This document shows, piece by piece, positions 29,629-37,210 of a stretch of 64,000 nt of DNA. Source of the stretch: Rhodocyclaceae bacterium (GTDB lineage: Bacteria; Pseudomonadota; Gammaproteobacteria; Burkholderiales; Rhodocyclaceae). The stretch covers positions 1 through 64,000 of the forward strand of contig JAJVIJ010000028.1 of the NCBI GenBank assembly GCA_022072095.1, written 5' to 3'. Numbering within the stretch: position 1 is the stretch's first letter; every line of letters begins with the position of its first letter. The notes below the pieces were generated by a model, which did not search any database, was not told the DNA's origin, and worked only from the letters and a program-made list of their open reading frames with translations. A program made the translations under genes and the position numbers.

Positions 29629-29771
29629 GGCGTTGCTGGAACCAGGTCGTCGAATCAGGGCAGTTGGGTCAGGTCGGACTTGGCCTCGGCGCTGGGGTAC
29701 ACAAAAAAGTAAGCGCTAACAAAAAGGCCGGATGACGGTGGGTGGCACATGCGGGATGCACCGCGGACGAA

Positions 29772-29780
29772 TGATAGACT
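29772..29780 (+). promoter_or_regulatory. Extended -10 promoter candidate for amgK
   Basis: TGATAGACT (TG-n-TAGACT) 66 bp before the amgK ATG in the 218-bp lptD-amgK divergent gap. No good -35 hexamer. No clear promoter was seen for lptD on the other strand. Confidence 0.4.
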
Positions 29781-29846
29781 GCCAATTCTAACCGCGGTGG
29801 CGTCGCCAAGGCGCACACATCCGCGCCGCGCAAGCAGGTACCCGGA

Positions 29847-30878
29847 ATGTCCGCTAGCCATGATCCCCGCCTCCAAGCCCTGACGCAGTGGCTCGACACC
29901 GTCGGGCCCGGTCGACCGGTCGGCGTCGAGCCGGCATCGGCCGACGCCAGCTTTCGCCGCTATTTCCGCGTCAGCTACGCCGATGGCCAAACGCTCATCG
30001 TGATGGATGCGCCGCCCGCGCACGAGGACTGCCGCCCGTTTCTGCACGTGCGAGCGCTGTTCGCTGAATGTGGCGCCAGGGTGCCGGAAGTGCATGCCCA
30101 GGATCTGGGCCGCGGGTTTCTGCTGCTGAGCGATCTGGGGCGGACGACATATCTGGCGGCGTTGGCGACGATGCCGGCCGATCCGCTTTATCGAGCGGCG
30201 GCGGCGGCCTTGGTGGCGATCCAGGCGGGCAGCCGCGCGGGCGTGTTGCCGGATTACGACAGAGGCCGGCTGCAGGCCGAGATGGAACTGTTTCCGGAGT
30301 GGTACGTCGGCCGGCATCTCGGCGTGAGCCTCACCGACGCGCAACACGAGCAGCTGAAGACCGTGTTCGACCGCGTTCTGGCGGTGAATCTGGCCGAAGC
30401 GCAAGTATTCGTGCACCGCGATTACCACAGCCGCAATCTGATGCTAGGTGCCCAATCGTCGGCGCCGGTGGGTGCTCCGCCCGGGATACTGGATTTTCAG
30501 GATGCCGTGTACGGCCCGGTCAGTTATGACCTGGTGTCGCTGCTCAAGGACGCCTATGTGAACTGGGACGAGGAGCAGGTGCTCGATTGGCTGATCCGCT
30601 ATTGGGAGCTTGCCCGCCGGCGTGGTGTGCCTGTGCCCGCCGATTTTGCGCGTTTCCACGAGGATTTCGAATGGATGGGGGTGCAGCGCCACCTCAAGGT
30701 GCTGGGCATTTTCGCGCGGCTCTACCATCGCGACGGCAAGGATGGCTATCTCGCCGACATGCCACGGGTCGAATCCTATCTGTATCGCGCATGTCGGCGT
30801 TACCGGGAGCTCATACCGCTGGCAGCATTGCTCGACGAGCTCGCCAACAGACGTGTGCAGGCAGGGTATACGTTTTGA
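29847..30878 (+). CDS. amgK: N-acetylmuramate/N-acetylglucosamine kinase (AmgK)
   Basis: 343 residues, aminoglycoside-phosphotransferase fold. Phosphorylates MurNAc and GlcNAc at C1 in the peptidoglycan-recycling bypass that feeds UDP-MurNAc and gives intrinsic fosfomycin tolerance. Key segments are ADASFRRYFRV, FVHRDYHSRNLML (catalytic Asp) and GILDFQDAVYGP. The gene is complete, but its last 96 codons are duplicated downstream of the inserted R-M genes. Normally it is directly followed by murU; here about 2.1 kb lies between them. Confidence 0.93.
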   Translation: MSASHDPRLQALTQWLDTVGPGRPVGVEPASADASFRRYFRVSYADGQTLIVMDAPPAHEDCRPFLHVRALFAECGARVPEVHAQDLGRGFLLLSDLGRTTYLAALATMPADPLYRAAAAALVAIQAGSRAGVLPDYDRGRLQAEMELFPEWYVGRHLGVSLTDAQHEQLKTVFDRVLAVNLAEAQVFVHRDYHSRNLMLGAQSSAPVGAPPGILDFQDAVYGPVSYDLVSLLKDAYVNWDEEQVLDWLIRYWELARRRGVPVPADFARFHEDFEWMGVQRHLKVLGIFARLYHRDGKDGYLADMPRVESYLYRACRRYRELIPLAALLDELANRRVQAGYTF

Positions 30879-30880
30879 TG
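30587..30880 (+). repeat. Direct repeat copy 1 (294 bp, 3' end of amgK)
   Basis: Matches 32625-32918 at 293 of 294 positions by base-by-base comparison. The single difference is C at 30826 versus T at 32864, changing Ala327 to Val. Identity stops sharply at both ends (30586/32624 and 30881/32919). It begins in the codon before Trp248 of amgK and runs two bases past the stop. Confidence 0.97.
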
Positions 30881-30903
30881 GTGTCAAATCGCAAAGGAAG
30901 TAC

Positions 30904-31632
30904 ATGTTCGAGAAGTTAAAGAAGAAGGGATTCCAAGTTCTTGCCCTGCACCATGCCGAGGCAATTCTGAAGCACGACATGGTTGAGGCGGCCTCCGAAC
31001 TTGAGCAGGTGTTGCTCAATGTTGAGATTCCAGCCGAGGAGCTCGTTCGTGGTGGCGGTGGAGAAGGCGAGTTGACCCAGCGCATTCGGAAATCGCTAGC
31101 CAACGAGCATGGATGGAAGAAACACAACTTCGAGATCAAAAAGATCGTGGACGGCGAAGAAAAGGAATCGATCTCTCATGAAGTCGATCATGTGAAACGA
31201 TTCAAGGCGGGTACGTGTGCGCTAGAGATCGAGTGGAACAACAAGGACCCGTTCTTCGACCGAGACCTTGAAAACTTCAAACGGCTGCACGCCGATGGCG
31301 TGATTTCCATTGGCTCCATCGTTACCCGGGGCGAATCGCTCCAAAGCTCTCTCCGGGAGATCGTAGGGCAGTTCGCGCGCAAGCACGGCATCAGTAATAT
31401 TGCGGCCCTTTCAAAGTACTACGCACCAACAGCGCGCCAGCTCGAACTCATTGAGCGAACAGCGAGATCCAGGAAGTCGTTCGAGGATGGCTGGGCTCAT
31501 GCTTTCGTGTCTGACAAGTTTGGGGAAGCGACAACGCATTGGCGCAAGCTTGAAGATCGCGTTCACCGCGGCGTTGGAAACCCATGTCCGCTGTTGCTGA
31601 TCGGCATCCCCAAGCAAGTTGTAGTAGTCTGA
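30904..31632 (+). CDS. BglII/BstYI-family type II restriction endonuclease
   Basis: 242 residues. Resembles the Endonuc_BglII family (recognition AGATCT or RGATCY in characterised members). Start ATG 30904, N-terminus MFEKLKKKGFQVLALHHAEA. An acidic set consistent with a PD-(D/E)xK-type site lies at E93-x-D95 and E108-I-E110, in SHEVDHVKRF and CALEIEWNNKDPFFDRDL. The assignment of catalytic residues is tentative. It is followed 22 bp later by the methyltransferase, consistent with a type II pair. The family call comes from overall resemblance; the exact site specificity cannot be read from sequence. Confidence 0.75.
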   Translation: MFEKLKKKGFQVLALHHAEAILKHDMVEAASELEQVLLNVEIPAEELVRGGGGEGELTQRIRKSLANEHGWKKHNFEIKKIVDGEEKESISHEVDHVKRFKAGTCALEIEWNNKDPFFDRDLENFKRLHADGVISIGSIVTRGESLQSSLREIVGQFARKHGISNIAALSKYYAPTARQLELIERTARSRKSFEDGWAHAFVSDKFGEATTHWRKLEDRVHRGVGNPCPLLLIGIPKQVVVV

Positions 31633-31654
31633 GGACCAAGAACAAGGAGGCACA

Positions 31655-32344
31655 ATGACAGCCAAGGTCTACAGAGTCGCCGAGCCGAATCCGTCTGAGG
31701 ATTTGCTAGCCAAGATGGGAGGCCAATACTCAACGATTCTGGCTGATCCGCCTTGGCAGTTTCAGAATCGCACAGGAAAGGTGGCCCCGGAGCACCGTCG
31801 CCTTTTGCGGTACCCGACGATGGAGCTCAAGGAGATCATAGAGCTGCCGGTGGCCAAACTGGCCGCAGCGCAGTCGCACCTTTACCTGTGGGTGCCGAAC
31901 GCCTTGCTTCAGGAGGGTCTTCGCGTTATGGAGGCCTGGGGCTTTACGTATAAGTCGAACCTCGTCTGGCACAAGATCCGTAAGGACGGTGGGCCAGATG
32001 GGCGGGGAGTTGGCTTTTACTTCCGCAACGTAACCGAGTTGGTCCTTTTTGGCGTTCGAGGGAGCATGCGTACGCTGCCGCCGGGGCGGAGACAGGTGAA
32101 CATCCTCGCCACGCGGAAGCGCGAGCATTCCCGAAAACCGGACGAAATCTACGACATTATTGAGTCGTGCTCTCCCGGCCCCTACTTGGAGGTCTTCGCA
32201 CGCTTTCGCCGCGTGGGCTGGAAGCAATGGGGCAACGAGGATGTAGAGGAAAACTCTATCTACGGTGTTGCCCGTCGCAAGGGACATGTGGATCCACAGC
32301 TTCGTTTGCTGGAGATGCCTCGCGGTTACGGCGCAAAGAGCTGA
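31655..32344 (+). CDS. MT-A70-family adenine-N6 DNA methyltransferase
   Basis: 229 residues. The catalytic motif DPPW is at residues 31-34 (TILADPPWQF), followed by YPTMELKEI and LYLWVPNALL, the order found in MT-A70 enzymes including bacterial m6A methyltransferases of type II systems (for example the MunI type). AAGGAGG lies just upstream of ATG 31655. Pairing with the neighbouring endonuclease implies that it protects the same site. No controller (C) protein gene is present. Confidence 0.8.
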   Translation: MTAKVYRVAEPNPSEDLLAKMGGQYSTILADPPWQFQNRTGKVAPEHRRLLRYPTMELKEIIELPVAKLAAAQSHLYLWVPNALLQEGLRVMEAWGFTYKSNLVWHKIRKDGGPDGRGVGFYFRNVTELVLFGVRGSMRTLPPGRRQVNILATRKREHSRKPDEIYDIIESCSPGPYLEVFARFRRVGWKQWGNEDVEENSIYGVARRKGHVDPQLRLLEMPRGYGAKS

Positions 32345-32383
32345 CGTCCGACGAATAGGCTGGGTCGCGCGCCGTCGCGATCT

Positions 32384-32404
32384 GGACCATTTGTTGGATG
32401 GTCC
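32384..32404. repeat. Inverted repeat downstream of the methyltransferase gene
   Basis: GGACCAT (32384-32390) and ATGGTCC (32398-32404) around a 7-base loop, 40 bp after the methyltransferase stop. No T-run follows, so it is not a standard terminator. The rest of 32345-32624 holds nothing I can recognise. Confidence 0.5.
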
Positions 32405-32624
32405 TGACCCTGGGGCGCGGTGCCCATGGCAATAGCTTTTGATGTTGTATTCCGGTCGTATTACGGGAGGGTGTCGGCAGGCGGCAAAGTTGCCGCTGTG
32501 AAACCTTCGCTGGAGTTTGGGTCGCCAGTTCATGCGCGAATTGGCGCCGGCGAGCGGTTCCGGATCAGCCGCTGGCCTCGAACGCAAGCAAACAGCGACA
32601 AGTCACGACAACAGAGGACCGAGT

Positions 32625-32916
32625 TTGGCTGATCCGCTATTGGGAGCTTGCCCGCCGGCGTGGTGTGCCTGTGCCCGCCGATTTTGCGCGTTTCCACGAG
32701 GATTTCGAATGGATGGGGGTGCAGCGCCACCTCAAGGTGCTGGGCATTTTCGCGCGGCTCTACCATCGCGACGGCAAGGATGGCTATCTCGCCGACATGC
32801 CACGGGTCGAATCCTATCTGTATCGCGCATGTCGGCGTTACCGGGAGCTCATACCGCTGGCAGTATTGCTCGACGAGCTCGCCAACAGACGTGTGCAGGC
32901 AGGGTATACGTTTTGA
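32625..32916 (+). pseudogene. amgK 3' fragment (codons 248-343 plus stop)
   Basis: Encodes the last 96 residues of AmgK with Val instead of Ala at the position equivalent to 327, and keeps the native stop. The catalytic part (HRDYH) is absent, so it cannot be an active kinase. The frame opens upstream into cassette DNA without a family-supported start. Confidence 0.85.
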
Positions 32917-32918
32917 TG
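32625..32918 (+). repeat. Direct repeat copy 2 (294 bp, 3' end of amgK)
   Basis: Second copy of 30587-30880, differing only at 32864 (T). It joins murU-proximal DNA, so this junction is probably the ancestral amgK-murU boundary, while copy 1 now completes amgK. Confidence 0.97.
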
Positions 32919-32986
32919 ATGGCGCCGATGGGTCCGGAGCCGGACGCGCTGGCCAACTCGAGGCCGGTCGCTGCGCCGGGCCGACC

Positions 32987-33694
32987 ATGAAGGTGATGGT
33001 ATTGGCGGCAGGTCGTGGCGAACGCATGCGGCCGCTCACGGACCACACGCCCAAGCCCTTGCTCGAGGTTGGCGGCAAGCCGCTCATCATGTGGACGCTG
33101 GAGCGGCTGGCGCGCGCCGGCCTGAACGATGTGGTGATCAATGCGGCCCATCTCGGCGACCAGCTGCATGCCTCGCTGGGGGATGGCGCGCGATGGGGCG
33201 TACGTATCAGCTGGTCCGACGAGCCGGCCGGGGCACTGGAGACGGCGGGTGGCCTGCGCAATGCGCTGCCGCTGTTGGGTCCGGGCCCGTTTCTGGCCGT
33301 CGCCGCGGACGTGTATTGCGACGCCTCCTTTGCGCAGCTGGCACGTGTCGCGACGCAGCTGCGGGCGGATGCCGATCTTGCCCATCTGTGGCTCGTTCCC
33401 AATCCGCTGCACCATGTCGAGGGGGATTTTCGGCTCAGCGGTGATCGCGTATTGCCGACCGGCGAAGGCAATCTGACGTTCAGCGGCATCGCGGCCTATC
33501 ACCCGGCACTGTTTGCCGACTTGAGCCTGGGGGTGCCGGTCCGGCTCGCCCATGTTCTGGCTCCCGCCATCGCGGCCGGTCGGGTGGGCGGGGAGCGGCT
33601 GGCCGCAGAGTGGTGGGATGTCGGCACGCCCCAGCGGCTCGCTGCACTCGATGCGCGTCTTCGCTCGCCCGGTGGCTCGGCGCGCTCCCTATAA
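32987..33694 (+). CDS. murU: N-acetylmuramate alpha-1-phosphate uridylyltransferase
   Basis: 235 residues. Uses MurNAc-1-phosphate from AmgK and UTP to make UDP-MurNAc. Nucleotidyltransferase signature LAAGRGERMRPLTDHTPKP at residues 5-23; FLAVAADVY (metal Asp); EWWDVGTPQRL near the end. The ATG 32987 is chosen because the signature begins five residues later; the frame is open upstream into the repeat. It lies 70 bp after the amgK fragment. Any transcript from amgK must now cross the R-M genes to reach murU. Confidence 0.92.
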   Translation: MKVMVLAAGRGERMRPLTDHTPKPLLEVGGKPLIMWTLERLARAGLNDVVINAAHLGDQLHASLGDGARWGVRISWSDEPAGALETAGGLRNALPLLGPGPFLAVAADVYCDASFAQLARVATQLRADADLAHLWLVPNPLHHVEGDFRLSGDRVLPTGEGNLTFSGIAAYHPALFADLSLGVPVRLAHVLAPAIAAGRVGGERLAAEWWDVGTPQRLAALDARLRSPGGSARSL

Positions 33695-33695
33695 T
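33690..33695 (+). promoter_or_regulatory. -10 box candidate for pepP-ubiH
   Basis: Perfect TATAAT overlapping the murU stop, 36 bp before the pepP ATG. No recognisable -35 at normal spacing. Confidence 0.35.
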
Positions 33696-33730
33696 CGTGC
33701 CGACGGATCAACTCGGAAGCAGGTGAATCG

Positions 33731-35044
33731 ATGGGCCTGGATACGACCCACTATGCGGCGCGACGTCGTCGTCTCGCCGAGCGCATGGTCGATGGCGTGG
33801 CGGTCATTCCGACCGCGCCGGAACGGCTGCGCAACCGCGACACCCACTATCCGTATCGTCATGACAGTTACTTTCATTATCTGACCGGCTTCGACGAACC
33901 TGAAGCGGTGCTGGTGCTGGAGGTGCGCGCCGGCGTACCGACCGCGAACCTGTTCTGCCGGCCCAAGGATGCCGAGCGCGAGATATGGGATGGGTTTCGT
34001 CATGGCCCCGAGGCGGCTTGCGAGGTGTTCGGGCTGGACGCCGCGTGGCCGATAGGCGAACTGGACGCCAGGCTGCCGGAGATACTGGCCGACCGTCCGC
34101 GGCTGCTGTACGCGTTCGGCCACGATCCGACCTGGGACGGGTGCATCGCGCGCGCGCTGGAGGCGGTGCGCCAGCTCGCACGCTCGGGGCGCACGACGCC
34201 CGAAGCGATCGTCGATGTACGCGCGTGGCTGGATAGGCTGCGTGTGACCAAGGATGCATCCGAAATCGACACCATGCGCCGTGCTGCGGAGATTTCCGGG
34301 CGCGCGCACCGGCGGGCGATGCGCAGCGTGCGCGCCGGCATGTGGGAGTACGAACTGGAGGCGGAGCTGCTGTACGAATTTCGCCGCCATGGCGCGCAAT
34401 CGCCTGCCTATCCTTCGATCGTCGCTGGCGGCGCCAGCGCCTGCGTGCTGCACTATGTCAGCAATGATCGTCAGCTCGCAGACGGCGACCTGGTCCTGAT
34501 CGACGCTGGCTGCGAGCTCGATGGCTACGCCTCGGACATCACGCGCACGTTTCCGGTCAATGGCCGGTTTTCCGTCGCTCAGCGTGAGATTTACGAGTTG
34601 GTGCTGGCGGCCCAAGCGGCGGCGGTCGCCGCCGTGGCACCCGGGCGTCACTTCAACGAGCCGCACGAGGCCGCGGTGCGTGTGCTGTGTCAAGGTCTGT
34701 CGGACCTGGGGCTGTTGTCCGGATCGGTCGACGACATGATCGCCGAGGAGCGCTACAAGCGCTTCTACATGCACCGCACCAGCCACTGGCTGGGGCGCGA
34801 CGTGCACGACGCCGGTCCCTATCGGGTCGGCGAGACCTGGCCCGTGCTGGCGCCGGGCCAGGTGCTGACCGTCGAACCGGGCTGCTACATTCGTGCGGCC
34901 GGCGACATCCCCGAAAAATACTGGCACATCGGGGTGCGCATCGAGGACGATGCACTGGTGACCGAGGCGGGTTGCGAGCTCATCACCGCTGCGACGCCCA
35001 AGACGGTCGCCGAGATCGAAGCCTGGATGGCGGGTCGGGCATGA
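33731..35044 (+). CDS. pepP: Xaa-Pro aminopeptidase (aminopeptidase P II)
   Basis: 437 residues. Dimanganese pita-bread peptidase removing an N-terminal residue before Pro. Metal ligands are visible as Asp in IDAGCELDGYASDITR, His in TSHWLGRDVHDAG, and Glu in TVEPGCYI and GVRIEDD. N-terminal AMP_N domain with RDTHYPYRHDSYFHYLTGF. ATG 33731 follows the murU stop by 36 bp. The stop overlaps ubiH (ATGA), the usual pepP-ubiH pairing. Confidence 0.95.
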   Translation: MGLDTTHYAARRRRLAERMVDGVAVIPTAPERLRNRDTHYPYRHDSYFHYLTGFDEPEAVLVLEVRAGVPTANLFCRPKDAEREIWDGFRHGPEAACEVFGLDAAWPIGELDARLPEILADRPRLLYAFGHDPTWDGCIARALEAVRQLARSGRTTPEAIVDVRAWLDRLRVTKDASEIDTMRRAAEISGRAHRRAMRSVRAGMWEYELEAELLYEFRRHGAQSPAYPSIVAGGASACVLHYVSNDRQLADGDLVLIDAGCELDGYASDITRTFPVNGRFSVAQREIYELVLAAQAAAVAAVAPGRHFNEPHEAAVRVLCQGLSDLGLLSGSVDDMIAEERYKRFYMHRTSHWLGRDVHDAGPYRVGETWPVLAPGQVLTVEPGCYIRAAGDIPEKYWHIGVRIEDDALVTEAGCELITAATPKTVAEIEAWMAGRA

Positions 35045-36204
35045 ACCCGGCGAGCCGCGTAGACATTCTCATCGTCGGCGCCGGCCCGGCCGGCTTGACG
35101 CTGGCGCTTGCGCTCGCCGACAGCGGCCATACGATGGCCGTGGTCGACGCAGGTGAACCCGAGCGGGCCGCTTGCGACCCGCGCGTGCTGGCGCTGTCAC
35201 ACGGCTCGCGGCTGATGTTCGGGCGTCTCGGCATCTGGGGACGGTTTCCGGCGACCCCGATCACCGAAATCCATGTCTCGCAGCAGGCGGGCTTCGGTCG
35301 TACGCTGATCCGGGCCGACGAGCTGCATGTGCCGGCCCTGGGTTATGTGGCGTCCGCAGGTCGCATCGCCGAGGCATTGCGCATCGCGCTCGAGGCAAAA
35401 GGGGTGCGGCCCAGCTATGCCACGCGCTCGGTCCCGGATGCCGATACGGCCTCGGGACAGGTCCGGGTCGTGGGTCCGGCGGGAGAGACGACCCTCGAGG
35501 CCCGGCTGGTGGTCCACGCAGAAGGCGGTGCCGGCACCGGAACCGAGGCGGGCCAGGTGAGCGTGCGCGACTATCGGCAACATGCGATCGTCACCGACAT
35601 CGAACCGGCGCGGCGGCATGGCGGTCGCGCCTGGGAGCGCTTCACGCCGGGGGGGCCGGTCGCATTGCTGCCTTTCGGCGAGCGCTACAGCCTGGTCTAC
35701 ACCTGTGCCAGCACCGAGGTGGATGCGTGCCTTGGCAGTTCTGAAAGCGCGTTCATCGAGCGCGTCGAGGCGCATCTTGCCGGCCGGCTGCGCTTTGTGG
35801 GTACCGGCGCACGACAGGCGTTTCCGCTCGCGATGCGCCGTCGCCGGCAGCCGGTCAGTGGCCGGCATGTCTGGCTCGGCAATGCGGCGCAGACCCTGCA
35901 CCCGGTCGCCGGCCAGGGATTCAATCTGGCCTTGCGCGACATCGCGGTCCTGACCGAATGCCTGGTGCGCGAGCGCGAACTGGATGGCCCGATGCCGGGA
36001 TTGCTGCGTGATTTTGCGCGTGCGCGCCGCGTCGATCGCCTGGGTGCGCAAGTCGCGACCGACGGCCTCGCGCGCCTGTTCATCCTCCCGGGGCGGCTGG
36101 CGGCATCGATGCGCGGCTTCGGGCTGCTCGCGCTGGACCTGTGTCCTTCCATGCGTGGCATGCTCGCCGGACGAGCGATGTTCGGCTTGTGCGCGCGAAC
36201 CTGA
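35041..36204 (+). CDS. ubiH: UbiH-family FAD-dependent ubiquinone hydroxylase
   Basis: 387 residues. Class A flavoprotein monooxygenase of ubiquinone synthesis. FAD dinucleotide fold GAGPAGLTLALALADSG at residues 12-28 and the late FAD/ribityl motif GNAAQTLHPVAGQGFNLALRD. Its position directly after pepP with 4-bp overlap is the normal place of ubiH. Regioselectivity (C4, C5 or C6) cannot be assigned from sequence. Confidence 0.88.
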   Translation: MNPASRVDILIVGAGPAGLTLALALADSGHTMAVVDAGEPERAACDPRVLALSHGSRLMFGRLGIWGRFPATPITEIHVSQQAGFGRTLIRADELHVPALGYVASAGRIAEALRIALEAKGVRPSYATRSVPDADTASGQVRVVGPAGETTLEARLVVHAEGGAGTGTEAGQVSVRDYRQHAIVTDIEPARRHGGRAWERFTPGGPVALLPFGERYSLVYTCASTEVDACLGSSESAFIERVEAHLAGRLRFVGTGARQAFPLAMRRRRQPVSGRHVWLGNAAQTLHPVAGQGFNLALRDIAVLTECLVRERELDGPMPGLLRDFARARRVDRLGAQVATDGLARLFILPGRLAASMRGFGLLALDLCPSMRGMLAGRAMFGLCART

Positions 36205-36363
36205 ATCACTTCCAGGGTCACGTCGCCCGGCATCGCGGGACGGCGTACCATGCGCATGGCTTTGTATCTTGCTGCGGCGATGATTGCGCGCCGGTCCCGT
36301 GGCGATCGCGGATAATCATCGCAGTGGCGCCTGACCACAACTGAACAAACTTGGGGGAGAGAA

Positions 36364-37176
36364 ATGGACGGTAGTCAGCTCAAGCAACCGGTACATAGCG
36401 AGAAGCGCGGTGCGACCCAGCTCATCGTCATGAACCGTCCGGAAGCGCGCAATGCGCTGGATCTGGAGATGCGGGCAGCGCTCGGCGATGCCGTGGCGGC
36501 GGCACGCGATGACGCCGAGGTCAAGGTGGTGGTGATCACCGGTGCCAACGGCGCTTTCTGCGCGGGCGGTGACCTCAAGTCGCTGACCGAGGAGCAGCGG
36601 CCGATCTATGCCGACCGCGAGCGCATCCGCCGGCTGCATCGCTGGTTCCGTGAGCTGGTCAATCTGGAGAAACCGGTGATCGCGGCCGTGGATGGCCCGG
36701 CCTTCGGGGCCGGGCTGAACCTGGCACTGGCCTGCGATTTCGTGCTCTGCTCGACCAGCGCGCGCTTCTGTGCGGTGTTCGGCCGCATCGGTCTGGCCCC
36801 CGACCTGGGGGGCTATTTTCTGTTGCCGCGCATCGTCGGCTTGCAGAAAGCGAAGGAGCTGGTGTTTTCCACGCGCGAAGTCACCCCGGAGGAGGCCGTG
36901 GACCTGAACATCGCCTACGCCGTGCATGCGCCCGAGACCTTGCTGGATGAGGCGCTCGCGCTCGCCGCGCGTTTCGAGAATGCGTCGACGGAGGCGCTGG
37001 GCATTGCCAAGAATGTGCTCAATCGTTCGTTCAATCTGGATTACGACACGCTGTCCGAGCTGGAATCGGCGGCCCAGGCGATCGTCATGCGGACCGACTA
37101 TTTTCGCGAGGCGGTCGGTCGTTTCATCAACAAGAAGCCGCTGAAAATGCAGTGGCCGAACAAGGGCGGGCGATGA
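36364..37176 (+). CDS. Crotonase-family protein, isomerase-like
   Basis: 270 residues. Crotonase fold with oxyanion-hole segment GAFCAGGDLKS. Both glutamates of classical enoyl-CoA hydratase are replaced: Asn119 in FGAGLNLALACD and Phe139 in FCAVFGRIGL. An Asp (147) in APDLGG matches the acid/base position of PaaG/Eci-type isomerases. It is therefore more likely a double-bond isomerase or a ring-opening/retro-Claisen type crotonase than a hydratase. First gene of the catabolic cluster, with GGGGGAGA before the ATG; E1-alpha follows after 34 bp. Confidence 0.8.
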   Translation: MDGSQLKQPVHSEKRGATQLIVMNRPEARNALDLEMRAALGDAVAAARDDAEVKVVVITGANGAFCAGGDLKSLTEEQRPIYADRERIRRLHRWFRELVNLEKPVIAAVDGPAFGAGLNLALACDFVLCSTSARFCAVFGRIGLAPDLGGYFLLPRIVGLQKAKELVFSTREVTPEEAVDLNIAYAVHAPETLLDEALALAARFENASTEALGIAKNVLNRSFNLDYDTLSELESAAQAIVMRTDYFREAVGRFINKKPLKMQWPNKGGR

Positions 37177-37210
37177 TCGTGACGACCCAGTTTGCGTCGG
37201 GAGGGCGCGC

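Larger units (their letters stand above)
30881..32624 (+). mobile_element. Inserted restriction-modification cassette (1,744 bp)
   Basis: DNA between the two copies of the amgK 3' end. Carries a BglII-type endonuclease gene and an MT-A70 methyltransferase gene. Base composition is visibly less GC-rich than amgK and murU. No integrase, transposase or terminal inverted repeat is present. Because amgK upstream is intact and the second repeat copy joins murU in the ancestral way, the layout equals integration of a circle carrying the cassette plus one repeat copy, or a replacement of spacer DNA within a tandem duplication. The mechanism is inference. Confidence 0.75.

Noticed and set aside
27991..29712. 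573-codon open frame antisense to lptD
   Set aside because: Cys/Arg/Gly-rich translation of the complementary strand, including the Ala/Pro linker; not protein-like.
30587..32918. Direct repeats as an IS target-site duplication or composite transposon
   Set aside because: 294 bp is far too long for a target duplication, there is no transposase, and the repeat is host amgK sequence.
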